From the NCBI GenBank assembly GCA_028583605.1, contig CM053332.1:21208297-21272296 (forward strand): DNA of 64,000 nucleotides, given 5' to 3'. This document shows positions 23,146 through 33,592 of the stretch, one piece after another (the stretch's first letter is position 1; each line of letters starts with the position of its first letter). The position numbers and the translations under genes were made by a program. The stretch comes from Dastarcus helophoroides. Lineage: Eukaryota; Arthropoda; Insecta; Coleoptera; Bothrideridae. Below the pieces are notes generated by a model, which saw only the letters and a list, made by a program, of their open reading frames with translations, was not told where the DNA came from and made no database searches.

Positions 23146-24431
23146 TATAAGGAGTTAAAATTAGTTTTAAAGGTTTTCTAAGAGATTTCGCTGTACACGT
23201 TTGTTGCATGTGGGCACTTCAAAATTATATTCGCGCCGAAGCACTATATTATAGCTTGGATTGTCAGTATGTGTCATCTTGCGCAAGTGTAAACAACATT
23301 CATTTCAAGATCATTCAATATGTCGACTTTCTTGCCGAATAAACGCAATTTGCGGGAAGCTTTGTTGTTTTGCTTTCATTTAAAGAAACTGCTGCTACGA
23401 GTCGTTTGCTGCTCTAGAAAGCTTGCGGGGGTTATACTGCATCGATTTCGACATGGAAGTACTGGTTTCGATGCTTTAAAAGTGGTGATTTTGACACCGA
23501 TGACAAGGAACGTCCGGGTCAGCCGAAAAAGTTTGAAGACGAAGAATTAGAGGCGTTACTCGACAAAGATCAGTGTCGAACGCTTCAAGAATTGTTCGAA
23601 TCTTTAAGAGTTGACTTCTTAAAAGTCAACAAACGTCTTAAAGCCATATGTATGATTTAGAAGCAAGGAAATTTGGTGCCATACGAGCTAAAGCCGAGAG
23701 ACGTGGAGGGGCGGCTTATGACGTGCAAACAGCTGCTCGCGAGTCAAAAAAGTAAAAGTTTTTTGCATCGTAGCGTCACTGGAGATACAAAGTGGATCCA
23801 TTACGATAACCCCAAACGTAAAAAATTGTATGGATACCCTAACCACACATCGCCATCAACGCGAAGACCGAATATCCATGGATCCAAGCTCATGCTCTGT
23901 ATTTGGTGGGATCAGCTGGGCGTCATTTATTATGAGCCGCTCAAACTGAACAAAACCATCACCGGGGACCTTTATTGAACACAATTGATGCATTCGAGTC
24001 GGGCATTGAAGGAAAAACGGCCGCAATTCGAGCAGAGGCACGACAAAGTCATTTTGCAACATGATAACGCTTGTTTTCATGTCGCAAAAACCCGTCAAAA
24101 AGAACTTGGAAACGTTAAAATGGGATGTTCTAACGCACTTGCCGTATTTCCCAGATATTGCCCTGTCCGATTACTACTTGTTCCGATTGATGGCACATGG
24201 CTTGGCTGACCAGCACTTAACCTCTTACGAGGAAACGGAAAAATGGATCGACACATGGATCGCATCAAAAGACGAACTGTTCTTTTGAGCTGGTATTCGA
24301 AAATTAACAGAAAGATAAAAAAAGTAGTAGCTAGCGATGGACAATACTTTAAATAATCGATTTGTAACCATTTTTGCTCAATAAGGCCTCAAATTTAAAA
24401 AAAAACCTTTTTAACTAATTCCAACACCTGG
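23146..24431 (+). mobile_element. Decayed mariner element
   Basis: The right terminus reads TTAACTAATTCCAACACCTGG followed by TA. A degenerate inverse (GTTAAAATTAGTTTTAAAGG) occurs at about 23155, giving the likely left end. Size near 1.29 kb fits mariner. Target TA is visible on the right only. Confidence 0.75.
23320..24356 (+). pseudogene. mariner transposase, multiply frameshifted
   Basis: Pieces in two frames follow the mariner order. MSTFLPNKRNLREALLF at the start is helix-turn-helix 1. Then come RFKSGDF-like text around 23480, ERPGQPKKFED, NLVPYELKPRD and FLHRSVTGDTKWIHYDNPKR (first Asp). Next are KLMLCIWWDQLGVIYYE, KVILQHDNACFHVAK (second Asp) and LPYFPDIALSDYYLF (third Asp, DD34D spacing). 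ASDGQYFK precedes a stop at 24354-24356. Breaks: a frameshift near 23430, TAG near 23658, a stop after TGDLY (about 23976), a shift near 24080 and further damage near 24285. The three catalytic Asp codons survive by chance or short time. Non-functional; the WVPHEL-type linker motif is replaced by LVPYEL as in several insect mariners. Confidence 0.9.
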
Positions 24432-25387
24432 TACTTCAAATTCAAACATAAGTCCGATGCTCTTGATTGCTTTAAAATTACTGAGGTACCATGCTCTTTT
24501 GTCCCAATTTTTTTGTTCTTCAGTTGTTAAGTCAATTTCGTAAAATGGTAAGCAAAACATTAAGTGTTTTGCTAAAACGTTTCTTCTAACTCTTACTCGT
24601 TAAAGATTTTGGACTGAATTTAAGTTAAAAATATTACAAAAATTGTTGTTGCTTACATGTATGTCAATTTTAAATATTACTTGCTCAGTTAATTTGGTGT
24701 GGCTGAAACGCTTCTATCATTTATTATAACAAAAATTTCCATTAGATGTTGCCAACTCTATAAATAGGCAACAATTAGCTATTGTTCCCTAATGTGTTAT
24801 TGATTTGGCCAAAAGAAATGTCTGGTTAGGCAGGTGTCGTGTCATGGTGACGCATTAGGTACCAATTGCATCGCGATATTAAATGATTAGGGTTAAATGC
24901 GACTAAATGTTGCATCCATGTCAATGCATAATCGATTTTCCACTGTTTTTCCGAATATGGAACTATTCAACTTGGTTGTTTTGGATAAGTAGATTTTGTA
25001 AAATAAAGCCATGTAAATCTTTCAAAATAACTTCAAACTGCAGTAGAACGTAATAACTAGATTATCTATTAATAAAATTGCAGTAGAACGACTTGTTTAG
25101 ATAATTTTATCTCTTGGTGGATTGTCAATGCAAATGCCTCTTTAAACGATAAGAGCTCCTTTTACAAGCCACATATTTTGCTGTTTTGTTCCCAATGTAT
25201 TAGGATTGCAATTTTGATTCAGTCTACACATCTCGGTGTCTTATGTATCTCAGTGTTTTATGTGCTTATAATGTTTTTTTTTTTTATAAATGACGCGTTT
25301 GGTGATAAGCTGGGACTCGCTAGATCTATCCGATTGGTCATTATATTGTTGCGCGTTATTGGTTTAAAAATTTAAACTTTGTGAATT
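24432..25387. other. Unassigned DNA
   Basis: No gene or repeat family recognised. Two occurrences of TTGCAGTAGAACG (about 25040-25095) are the only repetition I noticed. Confidence 0.4.
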
Positions 25388-25761
25388 GTAACACTTTATT
25401 TCTAAACTGATTTCGAAACACTACAATTATAATTCACCAACCAACTTGACTAGCTAACTGACTGATTTATTGTTTGATTAAGTGACTAGCAGAGGAAAAG
25501 ACGACCGCGTATTTGTAGGTACCGCTCCGGTTTCTAGAACGGACGTACAGATAAGAACTTTGTACCTACTTACTTACTTACTTATTTATTTACTTACTTA
25601 CTTACTTACTTACTTACTCACTTACTTACTCACTTACTTACTTACGAAAACGTCCAGAGTGCTTATCTGCCGTATAATTCATTATCGCGGTCGCTTTTCA
25701 TCATCAAATTTTTCTAGAGAATTCCGTTCTTATACAAATTTTATAACTACATTTTGTTACA
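25388..25761 (-). mobile_element. Diverged LTR (solo), same family as 45063 and 52087
   Basis: On the plus strand it aligns loosely with 45063-45418: AAACACTACAA, AACTTGACTAGCTAACTGAC, GAGGAAAAG.CGA, GGTTTCTAGAA, TTATCTGCCGT and ATTTTGTTACAA. An expanded tetranucleotide (CTTA)n lies within. No internal retroelement genes nearby, so it is a solo LTR or remnant. Confidence 0.6.
25561..25646. repeat. (CTTA)n microsatellite inside the LTR
   Basis: About 20 tetranucleotide units with occasional CTCA and TTTA variants. It produces a Leu-Leu-Thr-Tyr open frame that is not a gene. Confidence 0.92.
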
Positions 25762-26280
25762 ATATGTTAAATAACATATAGAACCTACCAAGTAAATTGT
25801 ATAATGACTGTTTCTGTCATAAAATTGACCATATCTTTGGCAATTTTGCGAAAATTAACTTCAATGCAGCAAATTAAAAACACAAACAACTTTCTGTATT
25901 TACTTATCAAAGCGTACATTATTTCTTCTTAATCTGGATTTATACTTACTAACTTTGTATTATTTGAATTAAAACAAGTTTGTTAATCAAGATAGCTTCC
26001 AAGTTAGAGTTTATTGGGAACAAAAGTTGGGGGAAGTCCCCTAGTGACGGACACTTAAGGTATTTAAACAATAAAAAAAAACTGTTTTAACAAATTAAGC
26101 TTTAATAATAAAATGATTTTAATAACAAAATATAAAATCAAATTAAATTAACAAAACTTATAACTCTGCTTAAACATAAGAACAATCTTAAATTAAACTT
26201 TGACAGTAAAAATATAAATCTCAGCAAATGGCACCTAGTACCGGACGGACTTTACTTCAAACCCTTAGTACCGGACATCT

Positions 26281-28125
26281 TCAACCCATCGTACATCGAT
26301 CGCATATGTAGCATTCTGAACATTCAGGGATATCTGCACATGCTTCATGTGCCCATCCACGGCAGCTGGAGCACTGTATCCAGTCTTCATTGTGATCCTC
26401 TAAGCAAACTACGCAAATAGTTCTCGTGTCAGATGTTTCAGCCAACGATGTCTTTTTCTTTGCTTTATTTCCGCTATTCCCTTTGGCTTTTACTCCTTTG
26501 GTCTGTTTCTCTTTCTCTTTCATTGCTGTCCTAAATTTATTTCCCACTGCTTTATTGTTCTCGTTAACGTTTTTTTCATTTTCTTTCTCCTCTACAAGAA
26601 TTTTGTACGGTGATGAAGTTAAAATTTCACTTTTTTCGCATTTTCTCTTTCGAGCAAGCGATCGTTTTTTTGCAGCATCCGGCAATGGTGACAAATTATG
26701 GATAACCTGGACTACATCTGGATCAAGGTTAGTCAATGGCTTGAGACTGTTGATATTTTTTATGAATATAGATTGTTTAGAAGCCTCTGAGGGTCCTTGT
26801 GTGTCCATATTAATGGACTGCTCTAAATCGCAGTTCGTCGACGAGCTGCCAGCTTCAGTTAAGTCACTGGAGGAAACAGGAACTTCTTTGCTAGTACCTG
26901 GTGCGTTTGAGGATGTTTGTGGGTCTTCTAACGGAATGTTGGTCATATCGGCAGGTAAATAATCCAGATTAGAAAATATATCTCTATTGAATGGCTGAAT
27001 TCCTGTGTATTTGAAGCCGGACACTGCAATTTCTAGACGAGCTACTTTTGTAAATGCTTCACTGACGAGACCGGCAATATCGTAGTCAGTTATTCGAGAT
27101 CCAGCATTTGCTCTTATCCACGCATCGCAACGTTGGTTGTAGGCATCTTTAAATGGTTTCATAAACGTTCTGTCTAGCGGCTGTAGTTTGTGGGTAGTGT
27201 GTGGTGGCAAGCTTATCAAATGAATATCGTTTTCTCGGCAAAAATTGATGACTGCTAATGTCTTGTGACTACAATGTCTATCCAGAAGTATCAGCGCAGG
27301 GCTCTCTTTTGTCGGACAAGAGTGTTTCTTGAATAATTGTAGCCATTGAAGAAAAATATTACTATTCATCCAGCCTTTTGGCTGGGCCACGCCTACGCTT
27401 TCGGCTGGAGCATTTATCATGAGCCGATCATTTATTCTTTGCCTAGGAAAGACAAAGAAAGGCAAAATGAAATGGCCGTTGGCACTCATGCAAAATAAGA
27501 GTGTAATATTTTTAACTACTTGTCGAACAGCTTTTGGAGCAAGTAACTTTTGGTGTTTTTGTACGCAGCTGACTCCAGTTTCGTCACAGTTATAAATTTT
27601 CGAAGGTGGAAATTTGAATTGTGTCATCATTCTGTCAAGATTATTAAATAAGAGATCAACTTGGGGTTTGTTAAACCCCACAGCCCTCATTATGCTTGTT
27701 GACTCTGGTGATCTCAGCGATACGTCCTGATGTCTCTGCATGAAATCGTAGTAAAAGTGTTTACCAGCAGCTCCTTTCTCTTTATTAAAGCGATGAGGGA
27801 TCTTCAAAGCCTCAGCCAAATCGTAAGCCAACTTCAAAAATTCTTGTTTTGTTAACGGCAGACACCTATTAGATAAATCTTTTACATGCTGCACTAAGAG
27901 TTCTTCGTATTTTGGTGTGAAGGTATTAGTGAATCTACCTAACTTTGGTTGCAACGACACTTCTTGTCCACGGTTTAATGACGATATTTTATCATGTAAG
28001 GTGCTTTTTGGAATATTATAACGCAATGAAGCTTCTCTCAAACTCATTTTTTTTGTCAAAACATTGTTTATCGCAGTTTGAAAATTACTTTGGTCCCATT
28101 TTCCTTTCTTTTTCGTCTTCTTCAT
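26281..28125 (-). CDS. pogo-like transposase with C-terminal PHD finger, copy A (614 aa)
   Basis: Open from ATG (28123-28125) to stop. Order: helix-turn-helix of the pipsqueak type (about residues 10-55, SLREASLRYNIPKSTLHDKI); a CENP-B-like second helix-turn-helix region (about 60-135); then the DDE domain. YNCDETGV holds the first Asp (D181), LLDRHCSH the second and LQPLDRTF the third. A Ser-rich linker and a basic KKRSLARKRKCEK stretch, probably nuclear localisation, follow. The last 45 residues are a PHD finger (CVVC, CSSC, WAHEAC, CDRC). An eight-residue block (GKLTSAER) present in the sister copies is deleted just after the first Asp, so the protein is likely inactive although open. A 251-bp 5' UTR intron (28146-28396) is suggested by GTAAGT and TTGTTTTAG. 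Confidence 0.9.
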   Translation of the reverse strand: MKKTKKKGKWDQSNFQTAINNVLTKKMSLREASLRYNIPKSTLHDKISSLNRGQEVSLQPKLGRFTNTFTPKYEELLVQHVKDLSNRCLPLTKQEFLKLAYDLAEALKIPHRFNKEKGAAGKHFYYDFMQRHQDVSLRSPESTSIMRAVGFNKPQVDLLFNNLDRMMTQFKFPPSKIYNCDETGVSCVQKHQKLLAPKAVRQVVKNITLLFCMSANGHFILPFFVFPRQRINDRLMINAPAESVGVAQPKGWMNSNIFLQWLQLFKKHSCPTKESPALILLDRHCSHKTLAVINFCRENDIHLISLPPHTTHKLQPLDRTFMKPFKDAYNQRCDAWIRANAGSRITDYDIAGLVSEAFTKVARLEIAVSGFKYTGIQPFNRDIFSNLDYLPADMTNIPLEDPQTSSNAPGTSKEVPVSSSDLTEAGSSSTNCDLEQSINMDTQGPSEASKQSIFIKNINSLKPLTNLDPDVVQVIHNLSPLPDAAKKRSLARKRKCEKSEILTSSPYKILVEEKENEKNVNENNKAVGNKFRTAMKEKEKQTKGVKAKGNSGNKAKKKTSLAETSDTRTICVVCLEDHNEDWIQCSSCRGWAHEACADIPECSECYICDRCTMG

Positions 28126-28145
28126 TTCGATATCTCTTTGTTCTC

Positions 28146-28396
28146 CTAAAACAATAGATAATAATGATCAAAAAGTATAATATTTCATGAAAAAATTGTC
28201 TTTTTATTGTCCGATATTAGGGGAAGCTTTTGTGTCCGGTACTAGGGGACAGAGAATCCTTAAATTAATTGTCATATACAAAAACTGCTATGGAATTCGA
28301 CAAAAAATATTACAAATTTTAGATATGTATTAACTATGACATAAAATAACAATTATCAAAACCACATAAACTAAAAACCATTGTAGTTATACTTAC
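28146..28396 (-). other. Predicted 5' UTR intron of pogo-like copy A
   Basis: Minus-strand donor CAAA|GTAAGTAT and acceptor CTATTGTTTTAG|GAGAAC. The same 251-bp interval is conserved in copies B and C, with the start codon 20 bases after the acceptor. Confidence 0.6.
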
Positions 28397-28615
28397 TTTG
28401 ATCTTACGTGACGCAATGTATTTCCACCAAAAACAGCAATCAACTGTTCCCACCTAGGCGTTGCGCGACATTGGCGAACCGGGACCCGCGATCGTGTATT
28501 GTTACGTTCCCCCGCGCCCCTATCACCTGCTTTTTAAACAAACGCGCTGCGACTTGTCGAGATACTTCGAGTGTCCGACGTTAGGTGCCGTCCGGCGTTA
28601 CGGGACTTCCCCCTA

Positions 28616-29190
28616 CCCAAAATTTCTATTTAAACGATTTAATAATCATGTTAAAATGAAACCCTGACCGATAATTCGGCCATAATTAAAATCGTCGCGG
28701 ACGAATGCAAGTGGAATCTCAGCACTTTACTAAATAGTTTTTCATTGTAGTCCAATTTATCGATTTATCAGGACGACACTGTCGTAAAATTTTCATGAGC
28801 TTTTAATGCCAAAACGTTTGCAGTATCGCGGTTAGTAACTCGGGCAGCGGCACTAATGCTATTTAGGATTTTCTGTTACCTTTTAACCGTTTAGAGCTTC
28901 CGACGTTAACTCTCGTTTTAGCCTGTTGAATTTTATTCATAGAACTAGACATCGGGTTTTTAGACGTTTACATTTTTTCAGCGTTGGAATGTAATACGAA
29001 TTTATTTTGATAATAATTTAAATATTTTACAAACTGAGCTCGATAAATTTAGATGAAAAATTTTGTGAAATTCAAGCCAAGTCGATAAGCTTTAAAAAAA
29101 AGAAAATAATTCTCAACGCTTTGTAAACATACTTTTGTAATGTACTAGTCACAGAAACATATATTAATGGATATACTACCTAAAGAATTT
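28616..29190. other. Unassigned spacer between pogo copy A and piggyBac
   Basis: No coding signal or repeat recognised. Confidence 0.45.
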
Positions 29191-29194
29191 TTAA

Positions 29195-31722
29195 CCCTTC
29201 TTTGCATGATGATGGAAATTTTAATCATAATATTTAGTCAACAAAAAAAAGGTACTCAAAACCCTTGTACTGTAAATTTGTTGCTGCTGGCAACTTTTTA
29301 AGCGACTATAGCGTACAACAAAACGCAGTTGTCAAAAAATAGTAAACGTCACTGTCAATTACCAGGCTTAGAACTTGTCATCCCGCTGTTTGTTGTGACT
29401 GGAAGAAACAAGTGATATTTTAAATTGTTTTAAGGAAATAAACGGAGATATAAAATACAAGAAAAGTGAACATGAGTGGAAAAAAGGTTTGTTTTCATGT
29501 TTTTGTTATTTTATGTACAATTTATATCAAAACACTGTAAATACATTTCTCGAAACTATGTGATGGAAATTTACATCACTGTGCAGTAACTTCACTTGTA
29601 ATGTATGGCAATTTTTTTTTTGTAAATGTTTATTTTATGTTGTTTTTTAAAAAAACTTGAATGAAAGAGATACTGAAGATTATCTTAGTAAGTTAGAAGG
29701 CGGTTGGCTCTCAGAAGATGGCCTTGATGACCAAGATTCCGATGAAGAAAACCGCGATGCTGATGAAGTTATAAGAGTGTTGCAGGAGGAGAACGATGAT
29801 GATGATGATGATGTGGATGAAACTGCTGACATTGATCCTCCTCTTGTAGAACCAGAAGATCAAGAATCCTCTCACCCATCAGCATCATCCAATTTGCAGT
29901 CTTCATCCAGTTTTCCATTTGACAAAAGAAGCTTGATTTGGAAAAAAAGGAATCTGGTGTATGATACAGATAAAATTACTTTCTTGGGGAGTTCTACTGC
30001 TTCAGGCGGTCTATCACACCTAGAAACTCCATATCAATGTTTTAACCATTTTATCACTGAAGATTTTATCAAAACATTAGTAGAGGAGACAAATTTATAT
30101 ATAATACAGAGTAATTCTAGTTCATCTATAACATTTACAGAATATGATTTGTATAAGTTCTTTGGTATATTATTATACATGTCAGTAATCAAATTTCCTA
30201 GCACAAGATCATACTGGTCGCCCAAGTTTGGATATGAGCCCATTTCTTCAACAATACCACTAAACAAGTTTGAGAAAATAAAGTTATCATTACATTTTAA
30301 TAACAATGATCTTCACAAACCTATAGGTCATCCAGAACATGACAGGCTTTATAAAATCCGCCCTGTTATCAAGCATCTCAATGAGAGGTTTGCCATAGTG
30401 CCAATGAATCAAAGACTTTCTGTGGATGAACAGATGTGTTCTACCAAAATAGGGCATTTTTTAAAACAGTATCTGCCTAAGAAGCCCCATAAATGGGGCT
30501 TCAAATTGTATGTTCTCTGTGATTTGATGGGATATGCCCACAAGTTTGAGGTATATTCTGGACAAGAGAATACAGAGAAACTCCCAGATGAACCAGATCT
30601 TGGTGCAACAGGAAATGTTGTAGTTCGTTTGCTTCGAGGAGTGCCAAGAAACCAAAACCACATCATATACTTTGATAATTTTTATACCCCCTTGCCATTG
30701 GTAGTTTTTTTAGCTAAATCAGGAATTCACACAGTGGGAACTGTGCAACAAAACAGGATACCAAATAATAAACTTCCAGAGAAGAAAAATTTCATGAAAA
30801 AATCTGTGCCCAGAGGTAGTTTTGAGGAAAGAGTGTCTGTGCATGATGGTATAGATTTGAGTTGTGTGGCTTGGAAAGATAATAAGATAGTAACCCTGTT
30901 ATCTTCTTATTCTGGAGCATTGCCTGTAACTAAAGTCAATAGATTTGACAGGACAACAAAAGAAAAAATTGATATTACTTGCCCGTTTATTGTCCAAGAG
31001 TACAATAAACATATGGGAGGAGTAGATCTCATGGATAGCTTTTTGGGCGGAAATCATATAAAAATGAGGTCTAAAAAGTGATATTTGCGTATTTTTTTTC
31101 ATCTATTTGATCTAGCTATTATAAACTATTGGATTATTTATAAAAAAAAATGCTCAAGAAAGAGGTGAACCTGAAAAGAGTCTGCTTACAATGGGCCAAT
31201 TCAGAAATGAATTGGCCTTTGTGCTATGCAACAGAGGAACCACCAAAGAAGCTAAAAGAGGGCGTCCTAGTACCAGTTTACTAGAAGAAGAACTACAATC
31301 AAAAAAAAAGAAAAGGTTCTCCAGCTCCACCACCTCCAAAAGACATAAGAAAAGATGGTGCTGAACATTGGCCAAAAGTAGGTGGGTCACTCCGGTGCAA
31401 ATTTCCCAAATGTAAAGGCTATTCCACAATTTCGTGTATTAAATGTGGCGTCAATTTGTACTTAAATAAAAATAATAATTGTTTTTTAAATTATCATAAA
31501 GAATAAAGAAGATTGAGTAAACAATATTTTTTTTATTTATTTAGTACTGAGCTAAATATGTGACAATGCATGATGATGTAAATTTGCATCACATTGTTTT
31601 TTACATAATACATATTTTTATTTACACTAGGATTTTTTTAAATATTTTTTCTTTAATCTAGAGCATTAATTACATCACCCTGATTTATTTTAAAAAAATT
31701 TAAAAAATCATGCAAAGAAGGG
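29195..31722 (+). mobile_element. piggyBac-like transposon, complete ends (2,528 bp)
   Basis: CCCTTCTTTGCATGAT (29195-29210) and ATCATGCAAAGAAGGG (31707-31722) are perfect 16-bp inverted termini. They are flanked by TTAA at 29191-29194 and 31723-31726, the hallmark of this superfamily. Subterminal GATGGAAATTTACATCA and GATGTAAATTTGCATCA motifs near 29562 and 31575 may be transposase sites. Confidence 0.97.
29657..31506 (+). pseudogene. piggyBac transposase, late stop and frameshifts
   Basis: Open for 474 codons from ATG 29657. The acidic N-terminus has a run of six Asp (about 46-53), followed by the DDE_Tnp_1_7 domain. Catalytic Asp candidates lie in RLSVDEQM (D257), IYFDNFYT (D340) and HMGGVDLMD (D457). 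At 31079-31081 TGA replaces the Trp of SKKWYLR. The frame continues WYLRIFFHLFDLAIINYW, then breaks at an A run near 31142-31150, and again near 31300-31310. Past these the cysteine-rich tail RCKFPKCKGYSTISCIKCGV can be read to TAA 31504-31506. The element is thus full length but its gene is dead, with few lesions. A short upstream exon from ATG 29472 (MSGKK|GT) is possible but no good acceptor was seen. Confidence 0.93.
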
Positions 31723-31726
31723 TTAA

Positions 31727-32205
31727 ACTGAGTTTGTTACAGTCATGGTTCGCAATCATGTATAAAAGATATAAACACAAAAAATAAATAAATTAAAGAT
31801 GTGGGCTCTGAAAATAAAACCTAGCATTTAAAAAATATATTTCTGAAAAAAATAGAAAATTTTAAAATTGCTCTAAGAAAATTTAAAAATGTATGAATAC
31901 TTTTTAGGATAGTTCTGCTATCTCATTTTCATAATTTTCTTTACAAACACTACATCTTTTTAGGTTATTTACATTATCTTTTTGCTCTGTGTAAATACGA
32001 TTTTTAAAATAATCTTGCAACAATTCGGTGGCGTCAAATCAGGCGACCTTGGACGTCACTAAATAATTTCATTAGTTCCAATCTATATGTCCTGAAAGAT
32101 GATAGGTTTACCTTTAATTATACGTAACATCTTAGCTTTGCTCGAACAAAAACTGTTCTAGTTTTAGTTTGCTAATTAAACCAATTTTGTATCTTTAATA
32201 ATAAC
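31727..32205. other. Unassigned AT-rich spacer
   Basis: No gene. GGCGTCAAATCAGGCGACCT around 32031 is the only GC-richer patch. Confidence 0.4.
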
Positions 32206-32366
32206 AAAGGTAGCAATTCTTCATGGTAGACCATTATTGACCGGAAATATTATGTTTATTTTAAATTTATTTGTTCATGTTAAAATTTCTTTATTTTTCT
32301 TTTTTATATTTTAAATTTTTTTTTATTTTCAAGTATTTTTTCCTCATTGTTCCCTTTCCATGTTAT

Positions 32367-32413
32367 GCACTGCTGACGAGCTCAAATGAGAGCGAAATAT
32401 CGATGTCCAGTGC
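32367..32413 (+). ncRNA. Hammerhead ribozyme, type I, intact core
   Basis: Reading 5' to 3': stem I GCACTG (32367-32372), core CTGACGA (32373-32379), stem II GCTC/GAGC with loop AAATGA (32380-32393), core GAAA (32394-32397). A three-pair stem III with TCGA loop follows (one G-U pair), then cleavage base C at 32407 and stem I 3' strand CAGTGC (32408-32413), exactly complementary. All invariant hammerhead bases are present. It should self-cleave after 32407 if transcribed on this strand (inference). Confidence 0.88.
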
Positions 32414-32815
32414 TACAACTTTTTTATGTATTTTTTTATATTTGCCTAATTTATAAAAAAACAATTTTATTCAAGGTGGTGATGGTGCGTGCATAAGCAG
32501 CTGCTAAATATATGCTCTATTAATAAACCCAAATTCTACGGGAATTAATGAGCGATTATTTCTGAAAATTGTGGTAAACCAAAGGTGTAAACAATAAGAA
32601 CAGTGTAGTGATTAAAACAACACTAGAGACAAACAGATTAGTGCAATAATTAGTAATTTAAGGTAAGACGCTGCATTTGTATTAGCTCTGATAAGAGATA
32701 AGAAACCGTGACCTTCGAAGAGATAGTCCGGGGAACGGTTTCTTTCGTGGAAAAGACGTGCATCACAACATATAGTAATCAGATTAGGAATCAACGCTGA
32801 AATAAAGAAATAAAC

Positions 32816-33592
32816 ATGGACAAGAATTATATGAGAGACGCCGACATGGAGGAGTCCTCCACAGACGAAGGAGGCAAGAGAAAAAGGGTACGAGAAGAAA
32901 CCTTAACGAGAACAAAAAAAATGTCGAGAACGCCAATAAAAACAAAAACAATTGATAACGAGGATAAGCTTGATCTTATACTAAGTATCTAGGATATAAG
33001 AGAAGAAATGCAAGAAATAAAAAATGAACAGAAAAAATACAATAACGACATTAGAAAAATCCAAATCGAAAACAACAAACTAAGAGAAGAAAACGAGAGA
33101 ATTATAAAAGAAAACGAGAAAATGAAAAAGGATATAAAAATAATAAGCAATAATTTGGAGTGGATCGAAAAAGATAAAAGGAAAAATAACATAATTGTCA
33201 ACGGTCTAACAGTAAATACAAACGACAATGCAATTTTAATTACAGAAATGGAAAATTTCTTTAAAGAAAAATTAGAAATACAAACCAAAGTTGAAGAAAC
33301 TTACAACATTGGTAGAAATATATATCTTGTGAAATTGCAAAATGAAAATGAAAAGAAACGGATTATGAAAAACAAATCAAAGCTTAGAAAAATTAATGAA
33401 AAAATTTTCATAAATGAAGACTTGACGCATAAAGAAAGGGAGAAGCAGAGACAACTAAAAAATAAAGCAGAAGAGGAGAAACGCATGGGTAAGAATATCA
33501 AAATGGGATATAACAAGATAATAGTTGATGGAGAAACTTGGAAATGGAACAAAATCAAGGAAAAATTAGAAAATACAAATTCAAAAAACTGA
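32816..33592 (+). pseudogene. LINE ORF1 protein, one in-frame TAG
   Basis: ATG 32816 opens MDKNYMRDADMEESSTDEGG and a basic stretch. TAG at 32990-32992 interrupts the frame (LSI*DIREEMQEIKNEQK), and the same frame then runs from 33008 to TGA 33592. Full length would be 258 residues. After the stop comes a charged coiled coil (about residues 60-115), then NNIIVNGLTVN and later FINEDLTHKEREKQ and GYNKIIVDGETWKW. This resembles the coiled-coil, RRM and C-terminal domain order of L1-type ORF1 RNA-binding proteins (family knowledge). It probably packages the LINE RNA. The tag-free second half alone would keep the coil and RRM. Confidence 0.82.

Larger units (their letters stand above)
26029..28613 (-). 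mobile_element. pogo-like DNA transposon, copy A (2,585 bp)
   Basis: Terminal inverted repeats GGGGGAAGTCCC (26029-26040) and GGGACTTCCCCC (28602-28613). The right flank is TA (28614-28615); the left flank is TT, probably a mutated TA. Exactly 24 bp shorter than copies B and C, matching an eight-codon deletion in the transposase. Subterminal motifs built on CCGGAC occur near both ends. Confidence 0.93.

Noticed and set aside
25482..25781. 99-codon frame with Leu-Thr-Tyr repeats
   Set aside because: Produced by the (CTTA)n microsatellite in an LTR.
26426..26962. 178-codon frame opposite the pogo transposase, repeated at the other two copies
   Set aside because: Shadow of the conserved coding strand; no family signal of its own.
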